Below are positions 53,901 through 64,000 of a stretch of DNA of 64,000 bases, piece by piece. Below the pieces are notes generated by a model, which was given only the letters and a program-made list of their open reading frames with translations, was not told the DNA's origin and searched no databases. Origin of the DNA: Phoma sp. XZ068 (lineage: Eukaryota; Ascomycota; Dothideomycetes; Pleosporales; Didymellaceae); contig RBKR01000003.1 of assembly GCA_004835665.1 (NCBI GenBank), positions 1,054,001-1,118,000 of the forward strand, given 5' to 3'. The position numbers and the translations under genes are program-made. Position 1 is the first letter of the stretch, and the number at the start of each line of letters is the position of its first letter.

Positions 53901-56759
53901 CCCACGTTCACGCTTCTTTCGCATGGTGGAGTGCCCTAAGCCAGACTATCGCGCAACCTAGCTTCGTAGCCTGAGTAACACAGACCTCCTTGCTGATGAA
54001 GCCCCATGCCTGACCGTTGAGGTCATTGTTTCGTGAAGTACGAACGACGGCTGGTGCTGTTGTTTCGACACGAGTGCGAAGTTACAGGAGGCTGCTTGCT
54101 TGCCTGCAATCTGTCTCTGCTGACACGCTCGCCAACGCGTCTGGCAGCACCCAAAAACGATTGTTCATTTCGTGAGATTGCCTCGTAAATCCACGGGTTG
54201 CAAGCATCAAGCCATGTTGCCGAACTTGAAGCTTCCAGAAATCGCCCGTGGCTGACCTTCCCTTGCTGGAGCTAGCCACTCCTTTTGCGGGGTCAATTGC
54301 ATGCATACAGTGTTGATCCGGTGCTATCTTAACGAGCTTTGTTCCGCTGCGTCAGGTCAACACCTAAGCTTTGACTTTGCAGAAGCAATATAACGCCTGA
54401 TGCTGACCGTGGTGGGGGCAAAATGTACCTGTCGCCCTTCCATGCATGTGTGGTTGAGCAAGGCACGACCTCTTACAGGCAAACCACCGAGACAAAGCTG
54501 GGTGCCCTTCAGCTGCGCACACGTCCCTGTAATTGCATCAACAAAGAATCAATTGGCGTTTCTGCAGGTGTCTGACATATGATGTGATGATACGGACTCG
54601 GCAAGTCATTGCGTGCGGCTGGGAAGCTCATCATTTCCAAACGATAGATACTAGCGTGATCTTTCGCGTTTTCCACATTGAATGACCTTCGGCGCCGTCC
54701 CAAAAGCACCGTTTAAACGCGACAATCGGCAACGCCTTCTCTTGGTCTGACGATTGCATGAAGCTAAAGCTCCAAGCCGGCTTCCGCGCACCGTGTCTCG
54801 TCTTTGAGCCAACACTGCAGCTAACTTGTCATGTCCTTGGTTTGATCACGACCGCGAACACAGCGCGTCTTAAAGCACCGGAGCCGCAATGCACGCGACC
54901 ACGCGTGCAATGAAACTTTTGCCTCCAGCCTATTTTCGTCCCGCTCCGTTCCATGCCTTCTCTCGTCCGACTGCACACCGAGTCTATCGACAGTTGTGCC
55001 GGGTACTCAGTGGGCCGCAGACGGCGGCTATCGTACAATCAGCGTTGCTAGCAAATTTGCTCAAGACTTTGCATCATGATTTATCATGATGCGGGCCTTG
55101 TGAGCAGATCTTCACTATCTTCCACGGCAACCAGATGCACAGCGCCGACATGCGTTGTAGCACCGTTGACTCGTTACGTTGCGAATGGCACCCCTAACTC
55201 CGGCCTCATCGCTTACTTGGTTGTCTGGGCACCGCATGGGCTGTGACAGATCCTGTGTAGCTTGCACGACGGTTGAAGAGCAAACTTTTCTACATTTACA
55301 GACGTGGCTGCTGGAGGCGAAGTGCATGTCTCAATATTTTGCAACACCTGTCGTCCCGAGCACAGCCCAACGATAATGCTGTTCGCACCCTGACTTCCGT
55401 GAGCACAATCTATTCATTCAAAGGATCAAAGGACCGACGCAATGACGGCTGCCTTGCGGAAAACATTACCCCGCTCGGCGGTCAAAGCGCGTCTCTTGAA
55501 AGTTCGACCAATGCTTCAATACGGGATTGTCACGGAAGTTCTTTATCCAGGTCCCGCTATATACGCGTCGGAGGCGTAATACTGGAGGATCGTGTTCACG
55601 CGTACCGCGTAAAGTGGCTACATAGTTTGCGCAGCGTCATGACCAGCCTCTGAAACCGTCCATGGGACGCCCGAGGCGCACTGATGGTGATTCATGTTGA
55701 TCTCATGCAGCATCCAGTTGTCTGCACACCAAGGGGCTTCCGCCTCGGTTGCAATAACGTCCAGCCTTTGCATTTCTGCATTTCTGCATTTCTGCCGCAA
55801 TGCAGTGCGATGACGTTTGATGCTCACAGAGCTGGATCCGCAAAGTTTGTAGTGGTTTACGCAAGCGGCACTGGTTATTTATCACGATAGGCCCCGTAAC
55901 GAGCCTCACAACGGCGTCATTATGCCGCGTCACAAGCCGAGTAGGACGGCCAAAAGGAGGGGCATCCAACGAGCTCTCATCGTCGGGAACACAGGTAATG
56001 TCTGCGCAATGCTGGGGCGGGCCATACATGCAGGATCATCCGGGTCAATCTCTGATTGAACTGGCTGATTGCGGCCAACCCAAGATGAGGCCTGCCGTGC
56101 CCGACACCTGACATACGATGCCGCGGCACAAGCTCAGGTCTGCTCAGAGTTTTCAACAAGCTGCCACACCAGATCTGAAGGCTGAAAAATGCAACACGTA
56201 GTCGCAGCAATTCCGCCGTGATCCGTTCTGCAGCAAGACAATTTGCAGGTCTGAACTGCCATGCTCAGGTTTAAATTCCATCCCGTCATCTGTTGCCCAT
56301 CTTCCAATTCACTTGTCCCAGTATGTGACAGCTACGGAGTCGGCGGGTCGAGCGGAACGAGGTTCGGTGATGCACAGCCTATGCTTGCGAGTTTGGGTGT
56401 TGACAACGTGTACTGGTATGACAAAGCCTTCACGAAGCGAGAAAATTATCGAACACAGAGACAATGGCCCTGGAGAGCACATTCACCAATCTGATGGAAG
56501 CAGATTGGTGGACGCTGTCATCAGGGCTGATGGACGATGAGATGGAGTTCGGTGTCCTGGTGTTGTGAGGTTACGCCTCGGAAAAACAATTCACCTACGG
56601 CGACCCACCCTTTCGGTCTCCACTGAAAACTTCCGAAGAGTTGAAGCTGCAAGATCGCAAACATGATAGCTGTAGCGTTGACTCGGTAGCGTACGCTTAC
56701 AGATCGCGCGCATAGCACCTCGAATATAATTGCTACTCGAACCTCAATAAGAGTGCATC
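50991..56759. other. 5.8-kb stretch without a supportable gene
   Basis: The first 350 bases should be the cyclin promoter and leader. Beyond that, ORFs of 60-150 codons (for example 53175-53627 -, 51555-51992 -, 55273-55653 +) overlap in several frames, carry no known domain and have no splice logic that I could follow. A G-rich plus-strand run lies at about 52600-52880. I see no transposon ends, long repeats or RNA gene. It could be truly intergenic, hold non-coding transcripts or be decayed sequence. Confidence 0.4.
55770..55793. repeat. 8-bp tandem repeat, three copies
   Basis: Three perfect head-to-tail copies of GCATTTCT inside the gene-free stretch. Confidence 0.85.
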
Positions 56760-59520
56760 ATGGACATTCACCGCTCGCGTTTCGTGCCTTTCCCGCCGTC
56801 TGCAATCAACGCCCTTGCATTTTCACATACCGAACCTGAGCATGGCCAGCAGGAACCTGAGTCGCTGAGACTCGCGATTGGACGCGCCAACGGTAACATC
56901 GAGATCTGGAACCCTGCGAACGGGGCATGGCTGCAAGAGAAAGTCTTTTACGGCGGCAAAGACCGAAGTGTGGAGGGCCTGGTATGGACACAGAACCCTG
57001 ACCAGAGGGACTCGAATGGCAAGATCATTCCTGGGCGTCTGCGGTTGTTCAGCATTGGATACTCAAGCAGCGTCACGGAGTGGGACCTTGCGACCGGCCT
57101 TCCTGCACGTCACTCGAACGGCAACCACAGCGAAGTCTGGTGTATCGCAGCACAGCCCAGGCCAAAAAGCAACACTGCCGGAGTCGCGAATGATGCGAGC
57201 TCCTACCAGAAGCTTGTAGCAGGATGCGCAGACGGCACGCTAGTTCTCCTCTCCACCGAAGACGATGACCTCCGCTTCGAGCGATTCGTGTCTCGCGCAT
57301 CGACCAAGAAAGCTCGCGCTTTGAGCGTCGCATACAAGGACCGTGATACTGTGCTTGCAGGCTTCGCAGACAGCATGATCAGAGTTTTCGACACAAGGAA
57401 CGGGAATGTTATCAGGAACATTTCATTGGGCAGCGGACCACACGGTGGACCGAAGGAGATTCTGGTCTGGAAAGTCAAATGCCTTTCCAATGGCGATTTT
57501 GTGTCCGGCGACTCTACTGGCGAGATTAGGGTCTACAATGGCAAGAACTACAGTCAGACGCAGAGGATCTCTGGTCACGAAGCGGATGTTTTGGATTTGG
57601 CCGTCTCCCGCGATGGCACGAACATCTTCAGCGCGGGCATGGACCGCCGCACATGCTTCTACACTTGTAAGAAGTCGCAAGGAAACAAGGGACAGAACGG
57701 TAAATGGCGCAAGGTGTCCCATCAGAGATACCATGAACATGATGTCAAGGCGATGGCGACGTATGAGGGCAACAAGTTGAGCGTTGTGGTCTCTGGAGGT
57801 AAGAGGCCTAAACATGCATTTCCACTGAGCAATCACTTACAAATATCTTGCAGGAATCGATACACAGCCTGTTGTCGTCCCTCTCCGCCAATTTGGTCAA
57901 GAGCTCAGCCGCGGTCTGCCAGCTTTGCCGTCCACTCCCCCTCTCGTGAGTGCTCCAGAAGCACGACTCTTGGTCAGTTGGTGGAATACGGAAGTCCGAG
58001 TCTGGCGCGTCAAGCCCAACCACGATGGCACAGAGAAGCCTAAGGTTGTCGCACGTCTGGCTTTGAACGGAGAGGAGAACATCACTTCTGTGTCCATTAC
58101 CCAAGATGGAGAGCTCCTTACCGTTGCGACCGCGGACGCTGTGAAGCTTTTCCAGCTCATCCGCCCACAGTCGGGAGCTGGACCAAGTCTTCGCGTTCGA
58201 AAGATTGAGATGCCAGACATTGAAGGTGCAAGGAACGTACGTTTGACTGCAGACGGCAAGTGGCTCGCCGCGGTCACTGCTACAAACGAAGTCAGACTCG
58301 TCAGGATCATCAGGACAGAGGACCCGGACGACCAGCCTCGTCCGCTAGCCAAGGTTGCGCGCCTGCTACGTATGCCTCGCGAAGAGACCCGGTCAACACC
58401 CCTCACCGGTGAGCACGGATCTTACGAGCACTCTATCAACCACGCAGAATTTTCCGCCGATGGAAATGTGTTTGCCGTCACAGACCTTGCAGGTTACATC
58501 GACACGTGGGTACTCGAAGGACACGAGGACTCCACCGCTCCCGAAGTGGACGTTGACGACTCCGCTTCGGACGCTGCCGAGGACGAAGACTCTGACTCTG
58601 ACGACGCGGATGCGTCAAAGGAGCAGATCATCTTCGTTGGCCAGCGATGGATACGTAATCCCTCTGGACATTTGCTGCCCCGTCTCGACTCCACACCCAC
58701 ACTACTATCGTTCCAACCCAGCACGGACGACTCTCGACCACAACCGAATGGCAACCCTGCGGTCCATCCAACAAGGTCCAATCCTCACCCCCACTCACAT
58801 GTGGTGCCGACCACGGAGCAGAGGTTGCTGGTCTCGTCCGCGAAGCACCAGCTGTATGTCTTTGAAGTGATGGCAGGCCGTCTGTCCGAATGGTCAAGGA
58901 GGAACCCTCCATCCAGCTACCCCTCTGAATACCGCATGCTCGACCTCCCTGCCAAGGGCTGCGTATGGGATGTCACCTCTTCCCAGCAACGCCTCTGGCT
59001 GTACGGCGAGAAGTGGCTGTTCATGTTCGACCTGAGCAAAGACTTCCCCATCTCTGACGACGGCTCAAAGAAGCGCAAGCGCGAAGCGGTCACAGATACA
59101 CCGAGGAAGACAACCAGTGGAGCCGGCGACATCATTCCCTCGAAAGAGAGCACAGTCACCAAGATGCGCAAGTACAACGGCGCACCTGGCAAGGATGCTG
59201 GCAAAGCGAACTGGTTGGACGTGCACGCGGCTCGCGCCAATGCGCTTGACGACGACGACGAGGGCGAAGCCCAACCACTGGCTGCTCTCCGACGAACGGC
59301 GACGCATGAGGAGCTGACTAATGAAGATGTGGCTACCGGGGGTGAAGTCGCGGAGGTGGAGCAAAAGGCAAGCTGGTGGCACACGTTCAAGTATCGTCCA
59401 ATATTGGGCATGGTACCTGTTAGTGGCGAGCAGGGGCAGCCGCTCGAGGTGGTCCTTGTCGAACGGCCATCGTGGGATCTTGATCTGCCGCCTAGGTTTG
59501 TTGGGGCGCATGAGAAGTGA
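56760..59520 (+). CDS. UTP4: U3 snoRNP / t-UTP WD-repeat protein UTP4
   Basis: This WD40 subunit of the t-UTP (UTP-A) complex of the small-subunit processome is needed for 18S rRNA production in the nucleolus; the human counterpart is cirhin. Exons 56760-57798 and 57854-59520 join (GGAG|GTAAGA...TTGCAG|GA) to give 901 residues. The start MDIHRSRFVPFPPSAINALAF is family-like. Repeats follow (LRLAIGRANGNIEIWNP, FSIGYSSSVTEWDLATG, FVSGDSTGEIRVYNGK, ISGHEADVLDLAVSRDG). An acidic Asp/Glu/Ser run lies at about 530-570, a Lys/Arg run (KKRKREA) near 745 could serve nuclear import, and the C-terminus ends FKYRPILGMVPV then LPPRFVGAHEK. The protein is longer than yeast UTP4 through low-complexity inserts. 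Confidence 0.93.
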
Positions 59521-61510
59521 TTTCATTTTGCCCTTCATTCCGCCATTCATACTGTAGAGAGCCTGCACTGTATGGCGCAGATGCTTTCACCCTTCATAGA
59601 GACTGCATTGTATGGCGTAGATACCAAATCGACCTTGATTCGACACTTCTTCTCAGCCCATTTCCGTGATACGTGTTTGGAAACATTCTGGACGCATCAA
59701 AGGGCCTATGCCACGCGTGCGGTCCTGGAACTGTTTAAGCTTATTGAGGCCGCGAAGGGTGGCTTGTCAATACCGCCGAGGACGACGCGTCGATGCTTCA
59801 ACACCACATGGCAAGTGGGTCCAGACCATCCTTGTCTCAAGCAGTGACTCGTCAGCGCACAGCTGTGTGGCTCACACTGTATTTGTCCGAGTTCGAGCCG
59901 ATCTGACACAGCACAGGCTTCGCGTTCGTGGCCGCGCCAAGACGTATACATATACGAATTACGAAGAACTTGACTTGGTGAAGGTGTGAAAACGTCTGCA
60001 CGTGATGTGGGGTGCGCAGAGCGGCTTGATGATCAAGCAATTCGGTGCGATAGTCGTCGCAAGCATGCTCAAGGGGAGAGGCCTATCGCGCTGATGTCAG
60101 ATGTCATGCTGTGTCCAAGAAGACGTGTGCAGTGTTATCATCGAGATGGCGACGGTCACCTGCTAGTTGTGGTAACATCTGCGGTGATGAGCGTAGGGCT
60201 GCAAGAAGGATATCGTAGCATCATGAATTCCATAGAAATTCGCAAGCCGTTTCACCCCAGAGGCAGCGATGTTACAAGATCGACTTTGACAACCCGCACT
60301 TTGCAGCAGATCGGCCTTGATAGCTGACGCGGACCAATGGCAACGAGGCAGGGGTCCGCCCATTGTCAAGTTCGCCACATGGACGCACGGCTCATGACTG
60401 GTGTTCAGGAAGCAGAAGAACACACAAGCTCGAGGACACAAAGCCATCGCAAGCAGTGGTGCAGGCGTCGAAGTGAAGCTTGCGTGCGTGCAAGAACGGG
60501 GCAGCTGCTGGCGTGATCCTACAGCTCCACCCGTTCCTGAAGAGTCTGCGTGGTCAACGGCGGCGTGGAAGCTATTGATTCACCAAAGGGCTACCGACAG
60601 CACTGGTGCATACGCGTACATGGGCGCCGTGGCGTGCAGCGCAGATCTCCGCTCCACGGGCGCAGCAGCGCGCCTGGCAGATGAAGATAGTCGCACGCAA
60701 TGTTAGAATACGCGTTGAAGAGCGGCGAAAATGAAACTATCAATTGCTTGGGCCCGTTGCGCTGTGCGTGGTGGATGAAGAGTTGCAGGCTGCCAAGAAG
60801 TTCGAGAGCCGTCGAGGCGCAGAGCGTTCCTGTGGTTCCGCGACAGCTAGAGGGCAGCATACGCAATCGTTTAGCGTGCAGCACATCCTTGGCGGCCGCG
60901 TGTGTACAGTGTGTACATGGAGTGCAGCAGAGGCGACAGCGTCGCAGAGGGCCACGGTGGTGAGCGCAAGAGGTCGCAAATGAGGAGTGCGAATGCCTGC
61001 TGGAGCGCACACGCACGCCGTTCCCGGGCGATGCATCGCAGCATGGGGCCGGCTCGCAGCAGCGTGAGTGGGCGCGGCCAGGTTGTCGCAGCAGTGTCTT
61101 CGAGCAGCGGTCGGTGGGTGAGGGCCGCGTGTCGACCGCGAAGCCCCTGACGAAAGCGGCAAGGCGCGACTTTCCGCTCTTGCCCCATTCCCGCCCTCAT
61201 GATGACCCTCCGTCCCTGCGCTCTCTTCTGCCCTGCTCCCCAATCCACGACCCCTTGGACGACGTCGTCTCGCGCACACTGACGCTGCAGCACCGAGCTC
61301 GCACCTGTCGTCGACGACGTCTGCACACTCATATACCGCCGTGCTGCCGCCTGCCGCTGCTGCGCCTGCCCTCTGACGCTCATTGACCAGCGACCCGGGG
61401 CTGTGCACCGCCCGTCCGCAGCCTACTTACACCCACCGCCGCCAGCGCTGCACGCCGTCCACGCCGACACTCCTCGACGCCCACACCCACCCACCACCAC
61501 ATCGCCCGCA
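59521..61510. other. intergenic region upstream of PNG1
   Basis: A 2-kb stretch. From about 60900 onward it is very GC-rich, giving long chance ORFs on the minus strand (60740-61408, 60871-61383). The 61.2-61.5 kb part is C-rich with CACC runs and probably forms the PNG1 leader. No gene is supported. Confidence 0.45.
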
Positions 61511-62889
61511 ATGGAGCACCCGCGAGCGTCGTCGCGGGCCCCGCCCAGCGACGTCGACAAGCTGGCCGCCGAAATGACTGAGAAATTCCGCTCCGTCCTC
61601 AGCACCAAGCGCATGAACGACCTGTCGACCTCGTGCTCGCAGTCCCGCTCTGCATCGCCCGCACCCCGCGACTTTGGCACCCCACAGCCGCCCACACACT
61701 CCGCACCGCCGTCGTACTCGTCGCTCAAGAACCTCCCGCTCGTCGCCCAGGCCCCCAACGCCAGCGATCTCCGCTCGATGCGCTTCCGCAACATGCTGCA
61801 CTCGCTCTCCGCCATGCCCACGCGATGGGAGAACCCCGGCCTGCTGGACGAAGCCCTGCGCGTCGTCCCACTTGAGCAGATCTACAACGAGGCCGACGAA
61901 GAAAGTCAGATCCTGCAAGCAGAGGCCGACAGTCTCGGCGCCGGCAAGAAGGCCGCCTGGGGCTACCAGGACTGCGTAGTCCGCGCCCTCCTGCGCTGGT
62001 TCAAGCGCTCGTTCTTCCAATGGGTCAACAACCCGCCGTGTTCGAGATGTTACTCGCCGACAGTAGCAGTCGGCCTCACTACCCCCCTTCCTGACGAGCA
62101 GGCCCGCGGCGCCACCCAGGTCGAGGCCTACAAGTGCTCGCACGAAGGATGCCAAAACTACGAGCGCTTCCCCCGCTACAACGATGCATTCGTTCTCCTC
62201 CAGACCCGCAAAGGCCGATGCGGCGAGTGGGCCAACTGCTTCAGCATGCTCTGCCGCGCTGTTGGGTCACGAGTCCGCTGGGTTTGGAACGCCGAAGACC
62301 ACGTCTGGACAGAGGTCTACTCGGTACACCGCAAGCGATGGGTACACGTAGACGCCTGCGAAGAGGCCTGGGACAAGCCTCGGCTGTACACTGATGGTAC
62401 GTTTAAACGCTTGCCTTGAATCTTGGATCAACTTGACTGACTTTTCCATCAGGCTGGGGCAAGAAGCTTTCATACTGCATCGCCTTTTCTGCCGATGGTG
62501 CCATGGATGTCACTCGCCGCTACGTGCGTGACCAGAACAAGCACGCAGCTCCTCGCAACCGTGCACCTGAGGCCGTTCTTCTTCACATCATGGATGAGAT
62601 CCGTGCTGTACGACGAAAGGACATGTCCAAGCAGGACAAGTTCCGCCTGCAAGGCGAGGACCTCCGCGAGTCAAAGGAACTTCGCGGTTATGTTATATCT
62701 TCCATCGCACACGACATCTGCAGGCTCAAGCCGCAGGACATCATCAATGGAGCACCTCCTCGAGATGCCGAAAGCGACAAGGCATTGGAGGGCCGCATGA
62801 GCGGCAATGCCCAATGGATCCGGGCCAGGAACGAGCAAGGACGAGGACAATCGAACCAACAGGACCCTCGTCACCATCACCCACATTGA
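61511..62889 (+). CDS. PNG1: peptide:N-glycanase-like transglutaminase-fold protein
   Basis: PNG1 removes N-glycans from misfolded glycoproteins exported from the ER for proteasomal decay. Exons 61511-62396 and 62453-62889 join (GATG|GTACGT...ATCAG|GC) to give 440 residues. The catalytic triad is visible: C237 in GRCGEWANCF, H264 in AEDHVWTEVY and D281 in VHVDACEEAW. Zinc-binding cysteine pairs are present (PPCSRCYSP and YKCSHEGC). The N-terminal 90 residues are Ser/Pro-rich. The frame is open upstream to 61403, but the ATG at 61511 begins the natural-looking MEHPRASSRAPPSDVDKLA. In Neurospora the orthologue is known to lack the catalytic cysteine; here it is retained. Confidence 0.93.
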
Positions 62890-64000
62890 GGATCCCGCCT
62901 ACAAAGGTCACTCACTATATTTTCTTCTACCACCATCTTCGCTTATCCTGCCGCCCCTACAACGCAGCCGAGCCAGGTTCACCGTGCATAGCACCTCCCC
63001 GCTCTGGCATGTAGGTCTGGATTGAGTTCTCGATGGCCCTCTTCCACCTCGACCCCGCGACGTTCGTTCACGAGCACCCCGCACCTTGTAACCATAGAAT
63101 CCCAGGTTCGACGATTCATCGAACCTTTTGCGACGGCGTTCATGGCGCAACATCCACAGCATTAGCAATAACCTCTAATGTCTGCACCACCCCTCGGGGT
63201 CTCAACCTATCACTAGCCATGGTCCAAGTACCATGGCATACACCCACCAACACGGGGTTTCCTTTTACGATCATCTTGCATCTTCACTTCTTCATCTTTG
63301 TGTGCGACGCAGAATTAGCGGCACTGTTTATACCATTGGGCTTTTGGGTTACGATTTGATACACCTGTTTCTTATGTCTTTTGCAGGTTCCGTTTGTTAC
63401 GAGCATTTTTGGGTACTCGATGTAGCCTCGTGCGATACGATGGCATGCACTTTTGCGGCGCATCTTGTTAGAGCCTGGCTTTGCTCACAGGCTGTGTTGC
63501 AAGCGGTGAGAGCGGCGCAAAGGCCGTGGTGGTCGAGGACGCGCGTCATGCATGGAACGCCGCGAGAACCTTGGACGGCAGGATGCAGATGCAGATAGAG
63601 AAAATGACAGCCAAGACGATTGGTAACGCTTTTTTGCGACACAACACTTTACTGGTCCGACACTATGCGAATCTTGGTGATGTTGCATGATCTACGAAAC
63701 ATTGCAGATGGCCAAGCAAGGCCTTTCATGGACGCGCGTCTCGAAGCGTTTGTGTTTGAGCTTTTCAAATGTTCAAGAGAGCCTCAGGACCTCATAAATC
63801 TCAGGCATACCCGACTGGCACTCTCGAGAGAGTATTGGAGGGAAATTCCCAAGCAAAGGTTGTCAAGATGTGTACAGACGCGCGTACCTCGAGCAAAGGT
63901 GACACGCGGCTAGCAGCTATCCGACGCATTCCTGCATGTAACTTCGGCTCCCCAACCACACCATCCAAACCTACCCAAACCACATCTATAAGTCTTGGGA
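62890..64000. other. region downstream of PNG1, to the window edge
   Basis: The first several hundred bases should contain the PNG1 3' untranslated region. The remaining ORFs (63233-63598 +, 63620-63913 + and others) are short, overlap and show no features. No gene is supported before the window ends. Confidence 0.4.

Noticed and set aside
60740..61408. 222-codon minus-strand ORF upstream of PNG1
   Set aside because: Ala/Arg/His-rich, overlapped by other long frames in the same GC-rich stretch, no motifs; most likely chance.
1..64000. CRISPR arrays, tRNA or rRNA genes, terminal repeats of transposons
   Set aside because: I looked for regularly spaced repeats, T-arm-like GGTTCGANNCC patterns with pairing stems, and long direct or inverted repeats. 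Only short minisatellite-type repeats were found; a scan with tRNAscan-SE and a repeat finder would be needed to be sure.

Overview
The window looks like a gene-rich arm of a filamentous ascomycete chromosome. Genes are short-intron, mostly 2-7 exons, with introns of about 45-170 bases bounded by GT-AG (twice GC-AG), often with a CTAAC/CTGAC-like branch site. Ribosomal proteins, the COP9 signalosome, the MIND kinetochore complex and an AA9 lytic polysaccharide monooxygenase all point to Pezizomycotina. A member of the Dothideomycetes is my guess from general protein style; this was not tested.

Layout. 1-6 kb: tandem-repeat and ORF debris, deoxyribose-phosphate aldolase (-), RPS27 (-), and a doubtful small spliced gene. 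6-14 kb: a maltose/galactoside-type acetyltransferase (+), the divergent pair RPS9 (-)/RPL21 (+), RHO3 GTPase (-), COP9 signalosome subunit 2 (+). 15-25 kb: an otubain-type deubiquitinase (+), IPI3 (-), an orphan ORF (-), a MAPEG membrane protein (+). 25-35 kb: a small secreted lectin-like protein (-), a two-domain chromate transporter (+), a SAM methyltransferase (+), an AA9 LPMO (-), the kinetochore protein NNF1 (-), a 120-residue Ser-rich protein (-). 37-40 kb: a decayed island with a FAD-linked oxidoreductase fragment and a broken gene, then two orphan ORFs. 42-51 kb: a large single-pass protein with an EGF-like module (+), an MFS transporter (-), a small single-pass protein (-), a G1-type cyclin (-). 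51-57 kb: a long stretch without a supportable gene. 57-63 kb: UTP4 (+) and PNG1 (+).

Functional themes. Five genes serve ribosomes: RPS27, RPS9, RPL21, IPI3 (60S maturation) and UTP4 (18S processing). CSN2, the otubain and PNG1 belong to ubiquitin/protein-turnover biology. The 25-31 kb stretch holds secreted or environment-facing functions. These genes are not arranged as operons, and I see no evidence that they form one pathway or a secondary-metabolite cluster.

I rebuilt exon structures by hand; those of recognised families keep frame across every junction and give family-typical lengths. No tRNA, rRNA, CRISPR array or intact transposon was recognised. I did not find a convincing novel system. 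The best leads are the three micro-exons of RHO3, the decayed island at 37-38 kb, the orphan ORFs at 38.5-39.8 kb, the secreted protein at 26 kb and the AA9 N-terminus.
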